A stretch of DNA of 64,000 nucleotides from contig NZ_BSNN01000002.1 of NCBI RefSeq assembly GCF_030160015.1, forward strand, positions 62,001 to 126,000, in the 5' to 3' direction. The translations under genes and the position numbers were made by a program. Each line of letters opens with the position of its first letter. The first letter of the stretch is position 1. The notes beneath the pieces were generated by a model. It ran no database searches and had not been told where the DNA came from. It saw nothing but the letters and a program-made list of their open reading frames with translations. The DNA comes from Amylibacter marinus (GTDB lineage Bacteria; Pseudomonadota; Alphaproteobacteria; Rhodobacterales; Rhodobacteraceae). Below, piece by piece: positions 17,903 through 28,280 of this stretch.

Positions 17903-20200
17903 TTACGCGGTATTTTCAAGCTTTAGAACTGGTACCGCAGGGCCTAGATATTCAGACAGCGCTTTCATTAGGCGTGCTTTGTTGATCGGCTTGCTCAGAT
18001 AGCTATCCATCCCCGCCTCAAGGCAACGTTCTCTATCACCCTTCATAGCGTTGGCCGTCAGCGCAATAATAGGGGTGGGAAGCAGGTCATTCTCTTTTTC
18101 AATGCGACGAATTTCGCGCGTGGCCTCTAGCCCATCCATTTTAGGCATCGACATATCCATGAAAATAATATCGGGAGCGACCTCAAGGAAATTGTCTCGG
18201 CCCTCTAGCCCATTATTTGCGATGGCAATTGAGCATTTGGTGACCTTTAGCATGGTTTTCAGGACCAACTGATTGGTTTTATTGTCCTCTACGATCATGA
18301 CCGTAGTATTTGAAAGATCTTTAGTCTCAATTTTCTTAGGTGTCGCCGTTGCATTTTGGCCTTGTGTGGTTGTCGTGGCGCTCATTGCACTGGCAAGAAC
18401 TTGTTTTAGTGCGGTTGAGGAGACGGGTTTCAACAAGATATCTGCGAAATTTATGCCGGTGTGCTTCTTGAGATTAACAGCATCATCGACAGAGGATAGA
18501 ATAACCAGAGGTAGGGCTGAAAAATGATTTTCTTCTCTAATCCGTCGGGCAAGTTCCAATCCATCCATGTTTGGCATTTGATAGTCTTGGATCACCATAT
18601 CAAAGGGTTTTCCTGAAAGCTGGGCTTCTTTTAACATCGCCAGTGCTTCGGCTCCGCTGGCCGCAACTTGCTGGTCAATGTCCCAGCTACGCAGGCGTTC
18701 GGTAAGGATTGTGCGATTGACCTCAAGATCATCCACAATCAACACGCGCTTGTTTATGATATGATCCATATTTTCGCTGGGGGCTTCTACAATCTCGTTG
18801 TTCGCAGGTAAGGTAAGGCTTATCGTAAAGGTCGAGCCTTGATCCAATACGGATGTGACGTCGATCTTACCACCCATCATGCGGATCAAACGCGAAGAGA
18901 TGGCAAGCCCAAGGCCTGTCCCCTCAAATTTGCGATTGGTTGCCCCGTCCGCCTGTTCGAACTCATTAAAAATACCTGCGATTTTTTCGGCAGGAATCCC
19001 AACGCCAGAATCTTTGACCGATATTTCAAGAGCGGTCCCATCCGCACCGTTTTGTCCCGTAACGTCAACTTCGATATTCCCTTGAAGTGTGAATTTCACC
19101 GCATTACCGACTATATTTGTGATGATCTGACGCAAGCGATCTTGATCCCCAAGGAAGCCAATAGGCAACTTTGGATCGTAGCGTAGGGAAATTTCAACAT
19201 TGTTTTTTGCGCTATTGCTTGAGGCGAGTGTTAAAATTTCTTCGAGGCATCTCTGTAGATTGAAGGGCTTGGTATCCAATTCTAGTTTGCCTGCTTCAAT
19301 TTTGGAAAAATCCAAAATGTCGTTGATGATCGTTAGCAAGTTTTGGCCCGAGTTAGCGATGGTTTTGGCATAGAGGTGCTGAGATGAGGATAGATCTGTT
19401 TCTAAGATCAGCTCGGCCATGCCAATGACCCCATTCATAGGGGTGCGAATTTCGTGGCTCATATTTGCAAGAAACTCGGACTTTGCACGACTTGCACCTT
19501 TGGCCTCTTCTATGGCGCGGTTAAGCGCGACCTCTCGCTCATCCCGCTCGCCTAAAACCATTTCCAGCATATTTACCGACCCATCTAGGGCGTTGAACTC
19601 CTCGGCTGCGATTTTTGGTAAGGATTGCGAAGGAGACGCGTCCCTAAGAATTGTCGCCTGCATATTTTTATGAATGATCGACAGAGGGTTTGTTGCCAGT
19701 CGATTGATTAAAAACAGAAAAAGAACCGCCATCGCGCCGACGGTTGTGATGGTCACAAGCATGCCTTGCCTAACGGCATCTTGCACCTGTTGAATACCTT
19801 CTCTGGTTGACCACAGAACCTCCATAGATCCAAAAACCTCGCCATCATACAAGATATCTGGGTTAAAAGTTTTAACCAATTCATCATGTGACGTATCGTT
19901 TGCCGGAAACCGTGTGATCTCTTGGCGATCCTCGTCATAGACCACTATTTGCAACAGCTTGGGAGCACGGGTAACCGCCTCTTCTAGGGCTGTATCAATA
20001 AGAGGGATATCTTCGACAATTATTGCCTCTAGCATCAATCCTGAAAGCAAGGAAACCGTTAAATCGGCCTGTTCTTGCAATGTGCTTTGCAGGCGCGTTG
20101 TTTCAAATTTGCGTACCAAGTTTTCAGAAATATAGGCCACAACTACCGCGACGGCGATCATGGACAGAGTGATTTGTTTCCAGAGGCTGATTTTTTTCAC
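17903..20200 (-). CDS. Hybrid sensor histidine kinase with two receiver domains
   Basis: A 765-residue membrane kinase. TM1 is about residues 8-24, followed by a ~120-residue periplasmic sensor region, TM2 at about 146-166, and a linker. The HisKA domain carries the phospho-accepting His in [15 protein letters not shown] (near 245), the ATPase domain has GVGIPAEKI and GTGLGLAIS boxes, then receiver 1 ([10 protein letters not shown], phospho-Asp in [13 protein letters not shown]) and receiver 2 ([10 protein letters not shown], phospho-Asp in [13 protein letters not shown]). There is no Hpt domain, so output must pass to a separate protein. The gene begins 11 bases after a PhnD-type binding-protein gene, which probably supplies the ligand-sensing partner in the periplasm. 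No output regulator is adjacent. Confidence 0.9.
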   Translation of the reverse strand: MKKISLWKQITLSMIAVAVVVAYISENLVRKFETTRLQSTLQEQADLTVSLLSGLMLEAIIVEDIPLIDTALEEAVTRAPKLLQIVVYDEDRQEITRFPANDTSHDELVKTFNPDILYDGEVFGSMEVLWSTREGIQQVQDAVRQGMLVTITTVGAMAVLFLFLINRLATNPLSIIHKNMQATILRDASPSQSLPKIAAEEFNALDGSVNMLEMVLGERDEREVALNRAIEEAKGASRAKSEFLANMSHEIRTPMNGVIGMAELILETDLSSSQHLYAKTIANSGQNLLTIINDILDFSKIEAGKLELDTKPFNLQRCLEEILTLASSNSAKNNVEISLRYDPKLPIGFLGDQDRLRQIITNIVGNAVKFTLQGNIEVDVTGQNGADGTALEISVKDSGVGIPAEKIAGIFNEFEQADGATNRKFEGTGLGLAISSRLIRMMGGKIDVTSVLDQGSTFTISLTLPANNEIVEAPSENMDHIINKRVLIVDDLEVNRTILTERLRSWDIDQQVAASGAEALAMLKEAQLSGKPFDMVIQDYQMPNMDGLELARRIREENHFSALPLVILSSVDDAVNLKKHTGINFADILLKPVSSTALKQVLASAMSATTTTQGQNATATPKKIETKDLSNTTVMIVEDNKTNQLVLKTMLKVTKCSIAIANNGLEGRDNFLEVAPDIIFMDMSMPKMDGLEATREIRRIEKENDLLPTPIIALTANAMKGDRERCLEAGMDSYLSKPINKARLMKALSEYLGPAVPVLKLENTA

Positions 20201-20211
20201 GGGGCTGAATC

Positions 20212-21102
20212 CTAGTTAAATGTTGCACTCTTTGCGATGGCGCTTCGAATGTCGTCATAATCCGCATCAGAACCTTCGATGAAGCCAGATTTGGAAACGG
20301 TTTTCAGAACGTCCTTGTCTGTGGCCGAAAGCATGACAACACGCATAGCTTCGACGATACGTGGGTCCATATCAGAGCGCACGATCCAAGGTTTGGTTAC
20401 ATTATCAAAATCAACCAACTTGCGAATGGGAACGTTTTTATCCTGTAGTTTTTTGAAGGTACTGGATTTTAGCGCACCTGCGTCGTAATCTTTCTTGCCG
20501 ACAGCTGTACCGACGCGATCATGGCGACCTAAAAAGGCGTGATCGGATAGGTCAGCCTCAAAAATACCGGCCTCGATTAGCTCGCTTTGGGCGAGGTAGC
20601 GACCAATAGTGGACAACGGATCTCCAAATGCGAAAGAGCGATCCGCCAGATCCGCAAGGGTTTGGATGTCACTATCCTCATGAACTGCGATAATCCCTTT
20701 GAAGGTTTTTTTACCATTCTGGGATTCCATTGCGATGATTTCGATATCTGTATTTCTGTCCTTTGCGGAAACATAAGAGGCGGGACCAAATCGCGAGAAA
20801 TCAACCGTGCCATTTACCAATTCATCGATACCTTGTTCGTATTTACCCGAGATTTGCATCTTGATCTTAACCGGCTCTTGCAACTGATCGCTGAGCTTTT
20901 CGCTTAGATAATCTAGGAATGGCTTGAATTTCTGAACCGTCTGCGTTGGTTTGTCAGCGGTATAGGTGCCAAACGTCAATTGAATCTCGGCCGCGGCCAT
21001 TTGGCCCATGCATAGAGATGCAACAATGCCAGTACCGGCAATGCGTAAAATATCTCGTGGTGATGGCAGGCTGAAAGTGGGGTGTTTTGTATATTTAAGC
21101 AT
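20212..21102 (-). CDS. PhnD-type periplasmic binding protein, probable kinase partner
   Basis: About 296 residues, family of phosphate/phosphite/phosphonate ABC binding proteins (PhnD). The start at 21102 is chosen because GAGGAAACC precedes it; it gives a long N-region and a hydrophobic core ending MGQMAAAE. The mature start [20 protein letters not shown] and the segments [14 protein letters not shown] and [14 protein letters not shown] are typical of the family (the last is the ligand-binding phosphate-loop region). No permease or ATPase gene is near. Instead a hybrid kinase follows 11 bases downstream, so this protein most likely feeds a sensor rather than a transporter. The ligand is not known. 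Confidence 0.83.
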   Translation of the reverse strand: MLKYTKHPTFSLPSPRDILRIAGTGIVASLCMGQMAAAEIQLTFGTYTADKPTQTVQKFKPFLDYLSEKLSDQLQEPVKIKMQISGKYEQGIDELVNGTVDFSRFGPASYVSAKDRNTDIEIIAMESQNGKKTFKGIIAVHEDSDIQTLADLADRSFAFGDPLSTIGRYLAQSELIEAGIFEADLSDHAFLGRHDRVGTAVGKKDYDAGALKSSTFKKLQDKNVPIRKLVDFDNVTKPWIVRSDMDPRIVEAMRVVMLSATDKDVLKTVSKSGFIEGSDADYDDIRSAIAKSATFN

Positions 21103-21239
21103 TTTGGTTTCCTCTGGTAGGGTAACAGCGTGCGCTGAAAGACCTGATCGAGGTAGCACTGAAATGCTTAATAACTGGATTAGAGGGGCAGAATCTGCCC
21201 GTCTAAATAATGATAATTTTATCTAAACAATCGATGCGA

Positions 21240-22550
<1,311 letters not shown>

Positions 22551-22733
22551 CTAACGTGATCTGGTGCAAAGGTGAAGGGCGCCAGAGGGTGATTTCGTGC
22601 CGTTACGTCAAAAAAGTATAGTTTTTGGGCGGTTTTGTTGTTAGCGCTAACGGATTGCGTGAAAATCCCGAGAATCGCATCGAAGAAACACGGGTGATTC
22701 TTGCGCCGGCTAAGAGCAGGGCGCCTAACGAAA

Positions 22734-23231
22734 CTACCTGAGTTTCGAAAACTCGATTCTGGTGCCAGAGCTGATTTTGCGAAAGGCAACCCCCAGCTTT
22801 GACTGCTCTTTGAAAAACACCAAATGCGCAGTGCCTGCACCGCTAAAGGGCTTGTAGCCTCGCGCATAGAGTGTTTCGTTCAGGTTGCGAAGCAAAACAG
22901 TGGTGTCAAACTCATGCGGGGAAATCTCGATGCGGCACCCAGAGCGCGGGTTCTTAAAGTTGACATCGATCTTGGCGGGGGTACTACCGGCTGCCCCTAC
23001 GGGGAATACATCTCGCACATAGGTGCGCTTGCGTTTTGAATACCCATAGGAGATCAGTTGAGTGGTGTTCAACTGGCGTGTTTCAATGGCGCTGATACAT
23101 TCTTGGGCGATGCTGGTTACGTAATGGGCGAAGAATACATCCTGAGTTTCAACGCTTTCTTGGGCTGTGATTGGCGATGCACCAGCCGCAAACAACGCAA
23201 CGATCAATGTCTGTTTGAGATAGCCAAGCAT
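22734..23231 (-). CDS. Small exported protein, unknown function
   Basis: A 165-residue protein with a clear signal peptide (MLGYLKQTLIVALFAAGASPITAQE). The mature part has two Cys (AQECISAIE and SGCRIEIS) that may form a disulfide and a basic segment KRKRTYVRD. No family was recognised. It begins five bases after the stop of the Fur-family gene and so appears to be the last gene of an nhaP-fur operon. About 220 bases separate it from enolase. Confidence 0.6.
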   Translation of the reverse strand: MLGYLKQTLIVALFAAGASPITAQESVETQDVFFAHYVTSIAQECISAIETRQLNTTQLISYGYSKRKRTYVRDVFPVGAAGSTPAKIDVNFKNPRSGCRIEISPHEFDTTVLLRNLNETLYARGYKPFSGAGTAHLVFFKEQSKLGVAFRKISSGTRIEFSKLR

Positions 23232-23236
23232 CAGAG

Positions 23237-23650
23237 TTAATCCTTTTTCAAGGGAACACCATAGAGTTCCAATTTATGTCCCCGCAATTCAAACCCGAGT
23301 TTTTGCGCGATGCGTTCCTGTAGCTCTTCGATTTCGCGGCTGACAAATTCGATCACGTCGCCGGATTGCATGTCAATCAGATGATCGTGATGTTCGCGAT
23401 GGGCGTCTTCGTAACGGGAGCGGCCATCGCCAAATTCGTGGCGCTCTAGGATGCCGGTTTCTTCAAATAATTTAACCGTTCGATAAACCGTGGCGATACT
23501 GATGCCCTTGTCTATCGCATTGGCACGGCTGTGCAATTCATCAACATCAGGGTGATCAGTAGCACTTTGCAAAACCTGTGCGATGACGCGGCGCTGTTCC
23601 GTTAGGCGCAGGCCGGATGCTTCGCAGCGCTCGATGATAGTAGTGCTCAT
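23237..23650 (-). CDS. Fur-family metalloregulator (Fur/Mur)
   Basis: A 137-residue winged-helix repressor. The DNA-binding half contains GLRLTEQRRVIAQVL and ISIATVYRTVKLFEETGIL; the metal-binding half contains the HREHHDHLIDMQSGDVIEF motif of Fur proteins. It lacks the CxxC zinc pairs of Zur and E. coli Fur, as is common for the alphaproteobacterial Fur/Mur group, which mainly answers manganese in rhodobacteria and rhizobia. It overlaps the stop of the antiporter gene (ATGA). A ferric-iron binding-protein gene lies nearby, so iron or manganese control of the neighbourhood is plausible, but no operator was identified. Confidence 0.85.
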   Translation of the reverse strand: MSTTIIERCEASGLRLTEQRRVIAQVLQSATDHPDVDELHSRANAIDKGISIATVYRTVKLFEETGILERHEFGDGRSRYEDAHREHHDHLIDMQSGDVIEFVSREIEELQERIAQKLGFELRGHKLELYGVPLKKD

Positions 23651-24894
23651 AGCAAATCCGGCTCACGGCCAAGTTTGCGCGCCAATGGGGCGATAGTCAG
23701 GCCTTGAATGATGATGGAGAATAAGACCACCACATATGTCGCTGTCAGAATTAGCGGTTTCCATTCGTTGTCAGGCAAGGACAAAGCTAGTGCGACCGAG
23801 ATGCCGCCCTTGATCCCGCCCCAAGTCATGATCGGGATTACATCCGATGGGAAACTGCGGAATGGTTTTAACAAGAAAATCGGCACGGCAACGGCCGCAA
23901 AACGAGCAATCAACGCCAGCACAATCGACAATAGACCTGCAAGTACGGCATTGGCATCAAAGGCGATGGCAAAGACTTCGATCCCGATCAGCAAGAACAG
24001 GATTGCGTTCAAGATTTCATCGATCAATTCCCAGAATTTATCCAAATAGTGCCGGGTTTCTTCGGTCATGCCGTATTTCATTCCAACATCGCCAATGAAC
24101 AACCCCGCGACTACCGCCATAATCGGGCCGGACATATGTAGATAAACCGCCAACTGATACCCGCCAAAGGCGAGGCCAAGTGATAACAGAACCTCTAGTG
24201 CATAGTCATCGATACGTTTCATAATTTGAAAGACCAGATAGCCCAGAATTGCACCCAATACCGCACCACCAACGGCCTCTTGGAAGAACAATGTTGCCGC
24301 CCCCGCTAATCCGCTACCATGGTGATCGCCGCTGGGGAAGGCAATGCCTACCAAGACCAAAAAAACCACATAGCCAACACCATCGTTGAACAGGCTCTCG
24401 CCAGCGATTTTCGTCTCTAGGGATTTGCGCAGGTTTGCCTCGCGCAAAACACCAAGTACCGCCACCGGATCTGTCGGAGAAATCAATGATCCAAACACCA
24501 ATGCGATCAAAATAGGGACACCCAAGATGAAATGGAAACCAATCCCCACAAAGACTGTGGAAATTGCAACGCCCAGCGTCGCCATCAGCAAAACAACCCA
24601 TGCCTGTTCGCGCAGGTCGCCCAATTTAACATGCAATGCCCCCGCAAAGAGCAACAGCCCCAACATACCTTCGAGTAGCGCATCAGAAAACTCTATTTCT
24701 TTAACAACTGCACTGATCTGCGCCTCCATACCAAGGGCCGGTAGAAACCAATCCATCGCCATAACAGCAACAGAAGCCAGCAAGGCCACGACCAATATGC
24801 CGATCGAGGAGGGCAGTTTGAAAAACAGGTAATTTACGGTGCCAAAGGCCCCCGCAAGAACAATAAGAAGAGAGGCAATCTGAAGAATTGTCAT
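23647..24894 (-). CDS. Na+/H+ antiporter, CPA1 (NhaP) family
   Basis: A 415-residue membrane protein with about twelve hydrophobic segments. The CPA1 signature SPTDPVAVLGVL and the pair GESLFNDGVGYVVF are intact, giving the ion-binding ND pair. It exchanges Na+ (or K+) for H+ and would serve pH and salt homeostasis in a marine cell. It overlaps the fur start, an unusual partner. It lacks the long cytoplasmic C-terminal tail of some family members. Confidence 0.88.
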   Translation of the reverse strand: MTILQIASLLIVLAGAFGTVNYLFFKLPSSIGILVVALLASVAVMAMDWFLPALGMEAQISAVVKEIEFSDALLEGMLGLLLFAGALHVKLGDLREQAWVVLLMATLGVAISTVFVGIGFHFILGVPILIALVFGSLISPTDPVAVLGVLREANLRKSLETKIAGESLFNDGVGYVVFLVLVGIAFPSGDHHGSGLAGAATLFFQEAVGGAVLGAILGYLVFQIMKRIDDYALEVLLSLGLAFGGYQLAVYLHMSGPIMAVVAGLFIGDVGMKYGMTEETRHYLDKFWELIDEILNAILFLLIGIEVFAIAFDANAVLAGLLSIVLALIARFAAVAVPIFLLKPFRSFPSDVIPIMTWGGIKGGISVALALSLPDNEWKPLILTATYVVVLFSIIIQGLTIAPLARKLGREPDLL

Positions 24895-24981
24895 GGTCTT
24901 GGCCTTTTAAGTTGGCCTCTTTTAGCAGGAGCACCCCAAGCGGGTAAAGAAAGATATGTGCGCGCAGTGGTCGATGGTCAC

Positions 24982-25014
24982 AAAAAAACGCCCGACCATT
25001 GCTGATCGGGCGTT
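24982..25014 (-). terminator. Rho-independent terminator of the iron-binding protein gene
   Basis: On the minus strand a 9-bp perfect stem AACGCCCGA / TCGGGCGTT is followed by seven T. It sits 20 bases after the stop of the gene ending at 25034 and separates it from the antiporter gene. Confidence 0.88.
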
Positions 25015-25033
25015 CAAAGAGCAAATGAATGAC

Positions 25034-26035
25034 CTATTCGTCAAAGCCTGCTTTTTCGACCAATTTCAGCGAGGTCGGGCGCAATTTTGCAATATCACTT
25101 AGGGCAAGTGTATCTGGCGTTAGCGTGCCCCAGCTGGCGACCAATTCAGAGGCGGTTGAGCCTGGGATTAGCGGGTACTCACCATTTTGCTCTGCATAGA
25201 TTTCTTGGGCGGTTTCAGAAGACAACCACTCCATCAACTTGATCGCGGCTTCCTTGTTTGGTGCGGCCTTGGTTAGCGCCATACCAGATAGGTTCACATG
25301 GGTTCCGCCGTTTTCAAATTTTGGGAAGATAATGCGCACAGAATCGGCCCATTCTTTTTGTTCCTCATCTGAAAGCATCTTCTTCATGTAATAGGTGTTG
25401 CCGATCGAAATATCGCATTCACCAGCCCAAATCGCCTTAACCTGCGCGCGGTCATTGCCCTGCGGTTTGCGTGCTAGATTTTCCTTAACGCCGCCAACCC
25501 ATTCTTGGGCGTAATCTTCGCTGTGATGTGCGATAACGGCCGAGATCAGCGCCAGGTTATAGGCATTGGTGCCAGAGCGGGTGCAAATGCGGCCCTTCCA
25601 TTTGGCATCTGCCAAATCTTCATAGGTGGTAACCTCGCCATCGGCTACTCGATCCTTAGAGGCATAGATAACGCGCGCACGAGATGTTAGCCCAAACCAA
25701 TTTTTCCCCACATCGCGAAATTCTGCCGGGATATTTTCGCTTAGTACATCAGAGTTCACCGTCTGTGTAACACCTGCTTCAACCACAGAGTTTAAGCGCG
25801 AAATATCAACAGTCATGACCAAATCCGCGGGAGAGCGATCACCCTCAGCAACCAATTTCTCGACCAAGCCTTTCTTTAAAAACTTGACGTTGATTTGAAC
25901 GCCCGTTTCGGCGGTATAGGCATCGAACAATGGGGCGATCAATTCAGGTTGGCGATACGAATATACATTCACTTCGTCTGCGGTAACAGGCAGGGCAATG
26001 GCAAGTGCCAGTGTGGTTAAGGTGGATTTTAGCAT
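25034..26035 (-). CDS. Fe(3+) ABC transporter substrate-binding protein (FutA/FbpA type)
   Basis: About 333 residues with a signal peptide (MLKSTLTTLALAIALPVTA) and the mature start DEVNVYSYRQPELIAPLF typical of ferric-binding proteins. The iron-coordinating tyrosine pair is visible in IGNTYYMKKML. The start at 26035 is preferred because AGGA lies just upstream; an in-frame ATG four codons earlier would overlap that site. No permease or ATPase follows: a terminator comes 20 bases downstream, so the membrane part must be elsewhere. An A/T-rich imperfect dyad at 26111-26130 lies 76 bases before the start and might be a metal-regulator site. Confidence 0.87.
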   Translation of the reverse strand: MLKSTLTTLALAIALPVTADEVNVYSYRQPELIAPLFDAYTAETGVQINVKFLKKGLVEKLVAEGDRSPADLVMTVDISRLNSVVEAGVTQTVNSDVLSENIPAEFRDVGKNWFGLTSRARVIYASKDRVADGEVTTYEDLADAKWKGRICTRSGTNAYNLALISAVIAHHSEDYAQEWVGGVKENLARKPQGNDRAQVKAIWAGECDISIGNTYYMKKMLSDEEQKEWADSVRIIFPKFENGGTHVNLSGMALTKAAPNKEAAIKLMEWLSSETAQEIYAEQNGEYPLIPGSTASELVASWGTLTPDTLALSDIAKLRPTSLKLVEKAGFDE

Positions 26036-26206
26036 GGTAGTCCTCATTTATGTTTCACGTCTTTGTAGCGCATAGAATAGGTGCGTCAATACCTGAGTGT
26101 TTTTATCGGAGATTATTTTTCAAAAAATCATAGCGCCCTTTGCGGGGTAACCCAAACGGTTAAGCCCTCTCCAAGTTTTACGGAAAATGCGATGGGTATA
26201 TCGTGC

Positions 26207-27052
26207 TTAATCTGGGGTTGGCTTTAGAGCGTCCTTGGCCTTATCCCACAGAGCATCCAATTCAGTTAGTGACGCAGACGAGGGGTCGCGGTGTTGTTTG
26301 TGCAGTTCATCCTCGATATATTCAAAGCGCGCAGTAAATTTGGTGTTGGCGGCGCGCAACGCTTCTTCTGGATCTATGTCTAGGTGACGGGCCAGATTGG
26401 CCATCACAAACATCAAATCCCCAAACTCTTCTTTTTGGGCTGCCGGGGACAGCGAATCGCGCGCCTCTATCAGCTCGATAGATTCCTCTTGGATTTTATC
26501 CAAAACCTCTAGCGTGCTGGGCCAATCAAATCCCACGCGTGCCGCCCGTTTTTGTAATTTGGTCGCGCGTGTTAGCGCTGGCAGATTGATTGCAACGCCA
26601 TCAAGGGTGCGTGATTGTTGTTTGCCCTTGCTTTTGCGCTCTGCGGCCTTGATTTTCTCCCAGTCGATGGTTTGCTGTGCGGCGGATTTATCACGGCTGT
26701 CATCGCCAAAAACATGTGGGTGACGATGCACCATCTTGTCGGCGATTTTCTGAGCAATAGAGTGAAAATCAAACAGACCTTGTTCGCGCCCCATTTGGGC
26801 ATAATAAATTACCTGTAATAACAGATCGCCCAGCTCGCCCTCTAATTCGGCCATATCGCCCTGCGCAATTGCATCGGCCACCTCATAGGCCTCTTCGATG
26901 GTATAGGGCGCGATTGAGTGGAAATCCTGTTCGATATCCCATGGGCATCCCGTTTGTGGATCGCGCAGGCGCGCCATGATTTCAAGTAGACGATTCAGCC
27001 CGCCGCTGGGATTGAGACAGATTTCTTGGCTGATGGAATAATCTTTTGTCAT
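26207..27052 (-). CDS. mazG: Nucleoside triphosphate pyrophosphohydrolase MazG
   Basis: About 281 residues, two MazG domains. The first holds the metal-binding helices around CPWDIEQDFHS and EEAYEVADAIAQGDMAELEGELGD (EExxE..ExxD pattern); the second has QEESIELIEA and EEFGDLMFVMANLARHL. The enzyme hydrolyses (d)NTPs and ppGpp-type nucleotides to monophosphates plus pyrophosphate. I set the start at 27052 (MTKDYSISQEI) since longer forms would run into the divergent gene starting at 27114. No strong ribosome-binding site is seen. Confidence 0.9.
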   Translation of the reverse strand: MTKDYSISQEICLNPSGGLNRLLEIMARLRDPQTGCPWDIEQDFHSIAPYTIEEAYEVADAIAQGDMAELEGELGDLLLQVIYYAQMGREQGLFDFHSIAQKIADKMVHRHPHVFGDDSRDKSAAQQTIDWEKIKAAERKSKGKQQSRTLDGVAINLPALTRATKLQKRAARVGFDWPSTLEVLDKIQEESIELIEARDSLSPAAQKEEFGDLMFVMANLARHLDIDPEEALRAANTKFTARFEYIEDELHKQHRDPSSASLTELDALWDKAKDALKPTPD

Positions 27053-27113
27053 TTCGCTACTTTTCTGGATATGGTTTTTCTTACTATGACCTATGCCCCA
27101 AGGAGGATGCAAC

Positions 27114-28280
27114 ATGCCCGTCAACAATCGCATTGCTGATTATTTCGCGGAAATGAAATCATGGCGCCAGCATTTGCATGCAAACCCAGAGGTGGGGTTT
27201 GACTGTGATGATACCGCGGGGTTTGTGGTCGAGCGTCTGGGCGAATTTGGTGTGGATCAAATAGAAACGGGCTGGGCAAAGACAGGCGTGGTTGCGGTGA
27301 TCAATGGCCAAGGCGCCGGGCAAACGATCGGGTTGCGTGCAGATATGGATGCCCTGCCGATGATCGAGGAAACGGGGCTGGCGTATGCCTCTGGGCGCGC
27401 GGGGGCCATGCATGCCTGTGGCCATGATGGGCATACAACGATGCTGTTGGGGGCGGCCAAATATCTGGCCGAGACCCGAAAATTTTCGGGGCGTGTGGTA
27501 TTGATATTTCAGCCCGCCGAGGAAGCGGGCGGCGGCGCCGGCGTGATGATGCAGGAAGGCTTGCTTGAAAAATTTGACATTTCTCAGGTCTATGCCATGC
27601 ACAATCTGCCGGGTCTAGAGGTCGGGCGCTTCGAGACCGTGCGCGGGCCGATACTGGCTTCGGTGGATGATTTTGAAATCGATATCACTGGTCAAGGCGG
27701 ACATGCGGCGCATCCAGATCAAACCATCGATCCGGTGGTGGTTGCTGTCAATATTGTCCAAGCGCTGCAAAGCATCGTTAGCCGCAATGTAGACCCGATG
27801 AAAGCAGGGGTGCTATCCGTAACCCAAATTAATGTGGGCAGTGCGAACAATGTGATCGCCCAAACAGGCAAGATTGTCGGCACCATTCGGGCGTTTGAAC
27901 CAGAGGTGCGGGAAATGATGTGCGCGCGCCTGCAAGAGATTGTCGCGCATACCGCCCATGCCTATCAGGCACAGGCAAGGGTGCAGTTCTTGGATGGCTA
28001 CCCGCCAACCATCAATGACCACAGCGCAGTTGATTTTGCGGCAGAGGTCGCCGGTCAGGTAGTGGGGCAGGGCAATGTGTTTGAAGACACCATTCCCAGC
28101 ATGGGGGCCGAGGATTTTGCGTTTATGTTGGAACGCTGCAAGGGCGCTTATCTCTATATCGGCAATGGTGATAGCGCAGATCTACACAACCCAAAATTTG
28201 ATTTTAACGATGATATATCTCCAATCGGCGCCAGCTATTTTGCGCAATTGGTCGAAACTGCCCAGCCGATTAAGCGTTGA
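27114..28280 (+). CDS. M20-family amidohydrolase (hippurate hydrolase-like)
   Basis: About 388 residues of the M20D metallopeptidase family, which removes acyl groups from amino acids. Metal-binding residues are visible in ADMDALPM, HACGHDGHTTMLLG and FQPAEEAGGGAGVM; the dimerisation lid domain starts near DDFEIDITGQGGHAAHP. The ATG at 27114 has a strong AGGAGG seven bases upstream, so it is preferred to the in-frame codon seven residues earlier. It is divergent from mazG and its 3' end overlaps the convergent PLP enzyme gene by 11 bases. Substrate is not predictable beyond N-acyl or N-carbamoyl amino acid. Confidence 0.87.
   Translation: MPVNNRIADYFAEMKSWRQHLHANPEVGFDCDDTAGFVVERLGEFGVDQIETGWAKTGVVAVINGQGAGQTIGLRADMDALPMIEETGLAYASGRAGAMHACGHDGHTTMLLGAAKYLAETRKFSGRVVLIFQPAEEAGGGAGVMMQEGLLEKFDISQVYAMHNLPGLEVGRFETVRGPILASVDDFEIDITGQGGHAAHPDQTIDPVVVAVNIVQALQSIVSRNVDPMKAGVLSVTQINVGSANNVIAQTGKIVGTIRAFEPEVREMMCARLQEIVAHTAHAYQAQARVQFLDGYPPTINDHSAVDFAAEVAGQVVGQGNVFEDTIPSMGAEDFAFMLERCKGAYLYIGNGDSADLHNPKFDFNDDISPIGASYFAQLVETAQPIKR

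Noticed and set aside
20212-21102. Phosphonate ABC importer operon
   Set aside because: Only the binding protein is present; no PhnC or PhnE-like gene follows, and a kinase is the partner.
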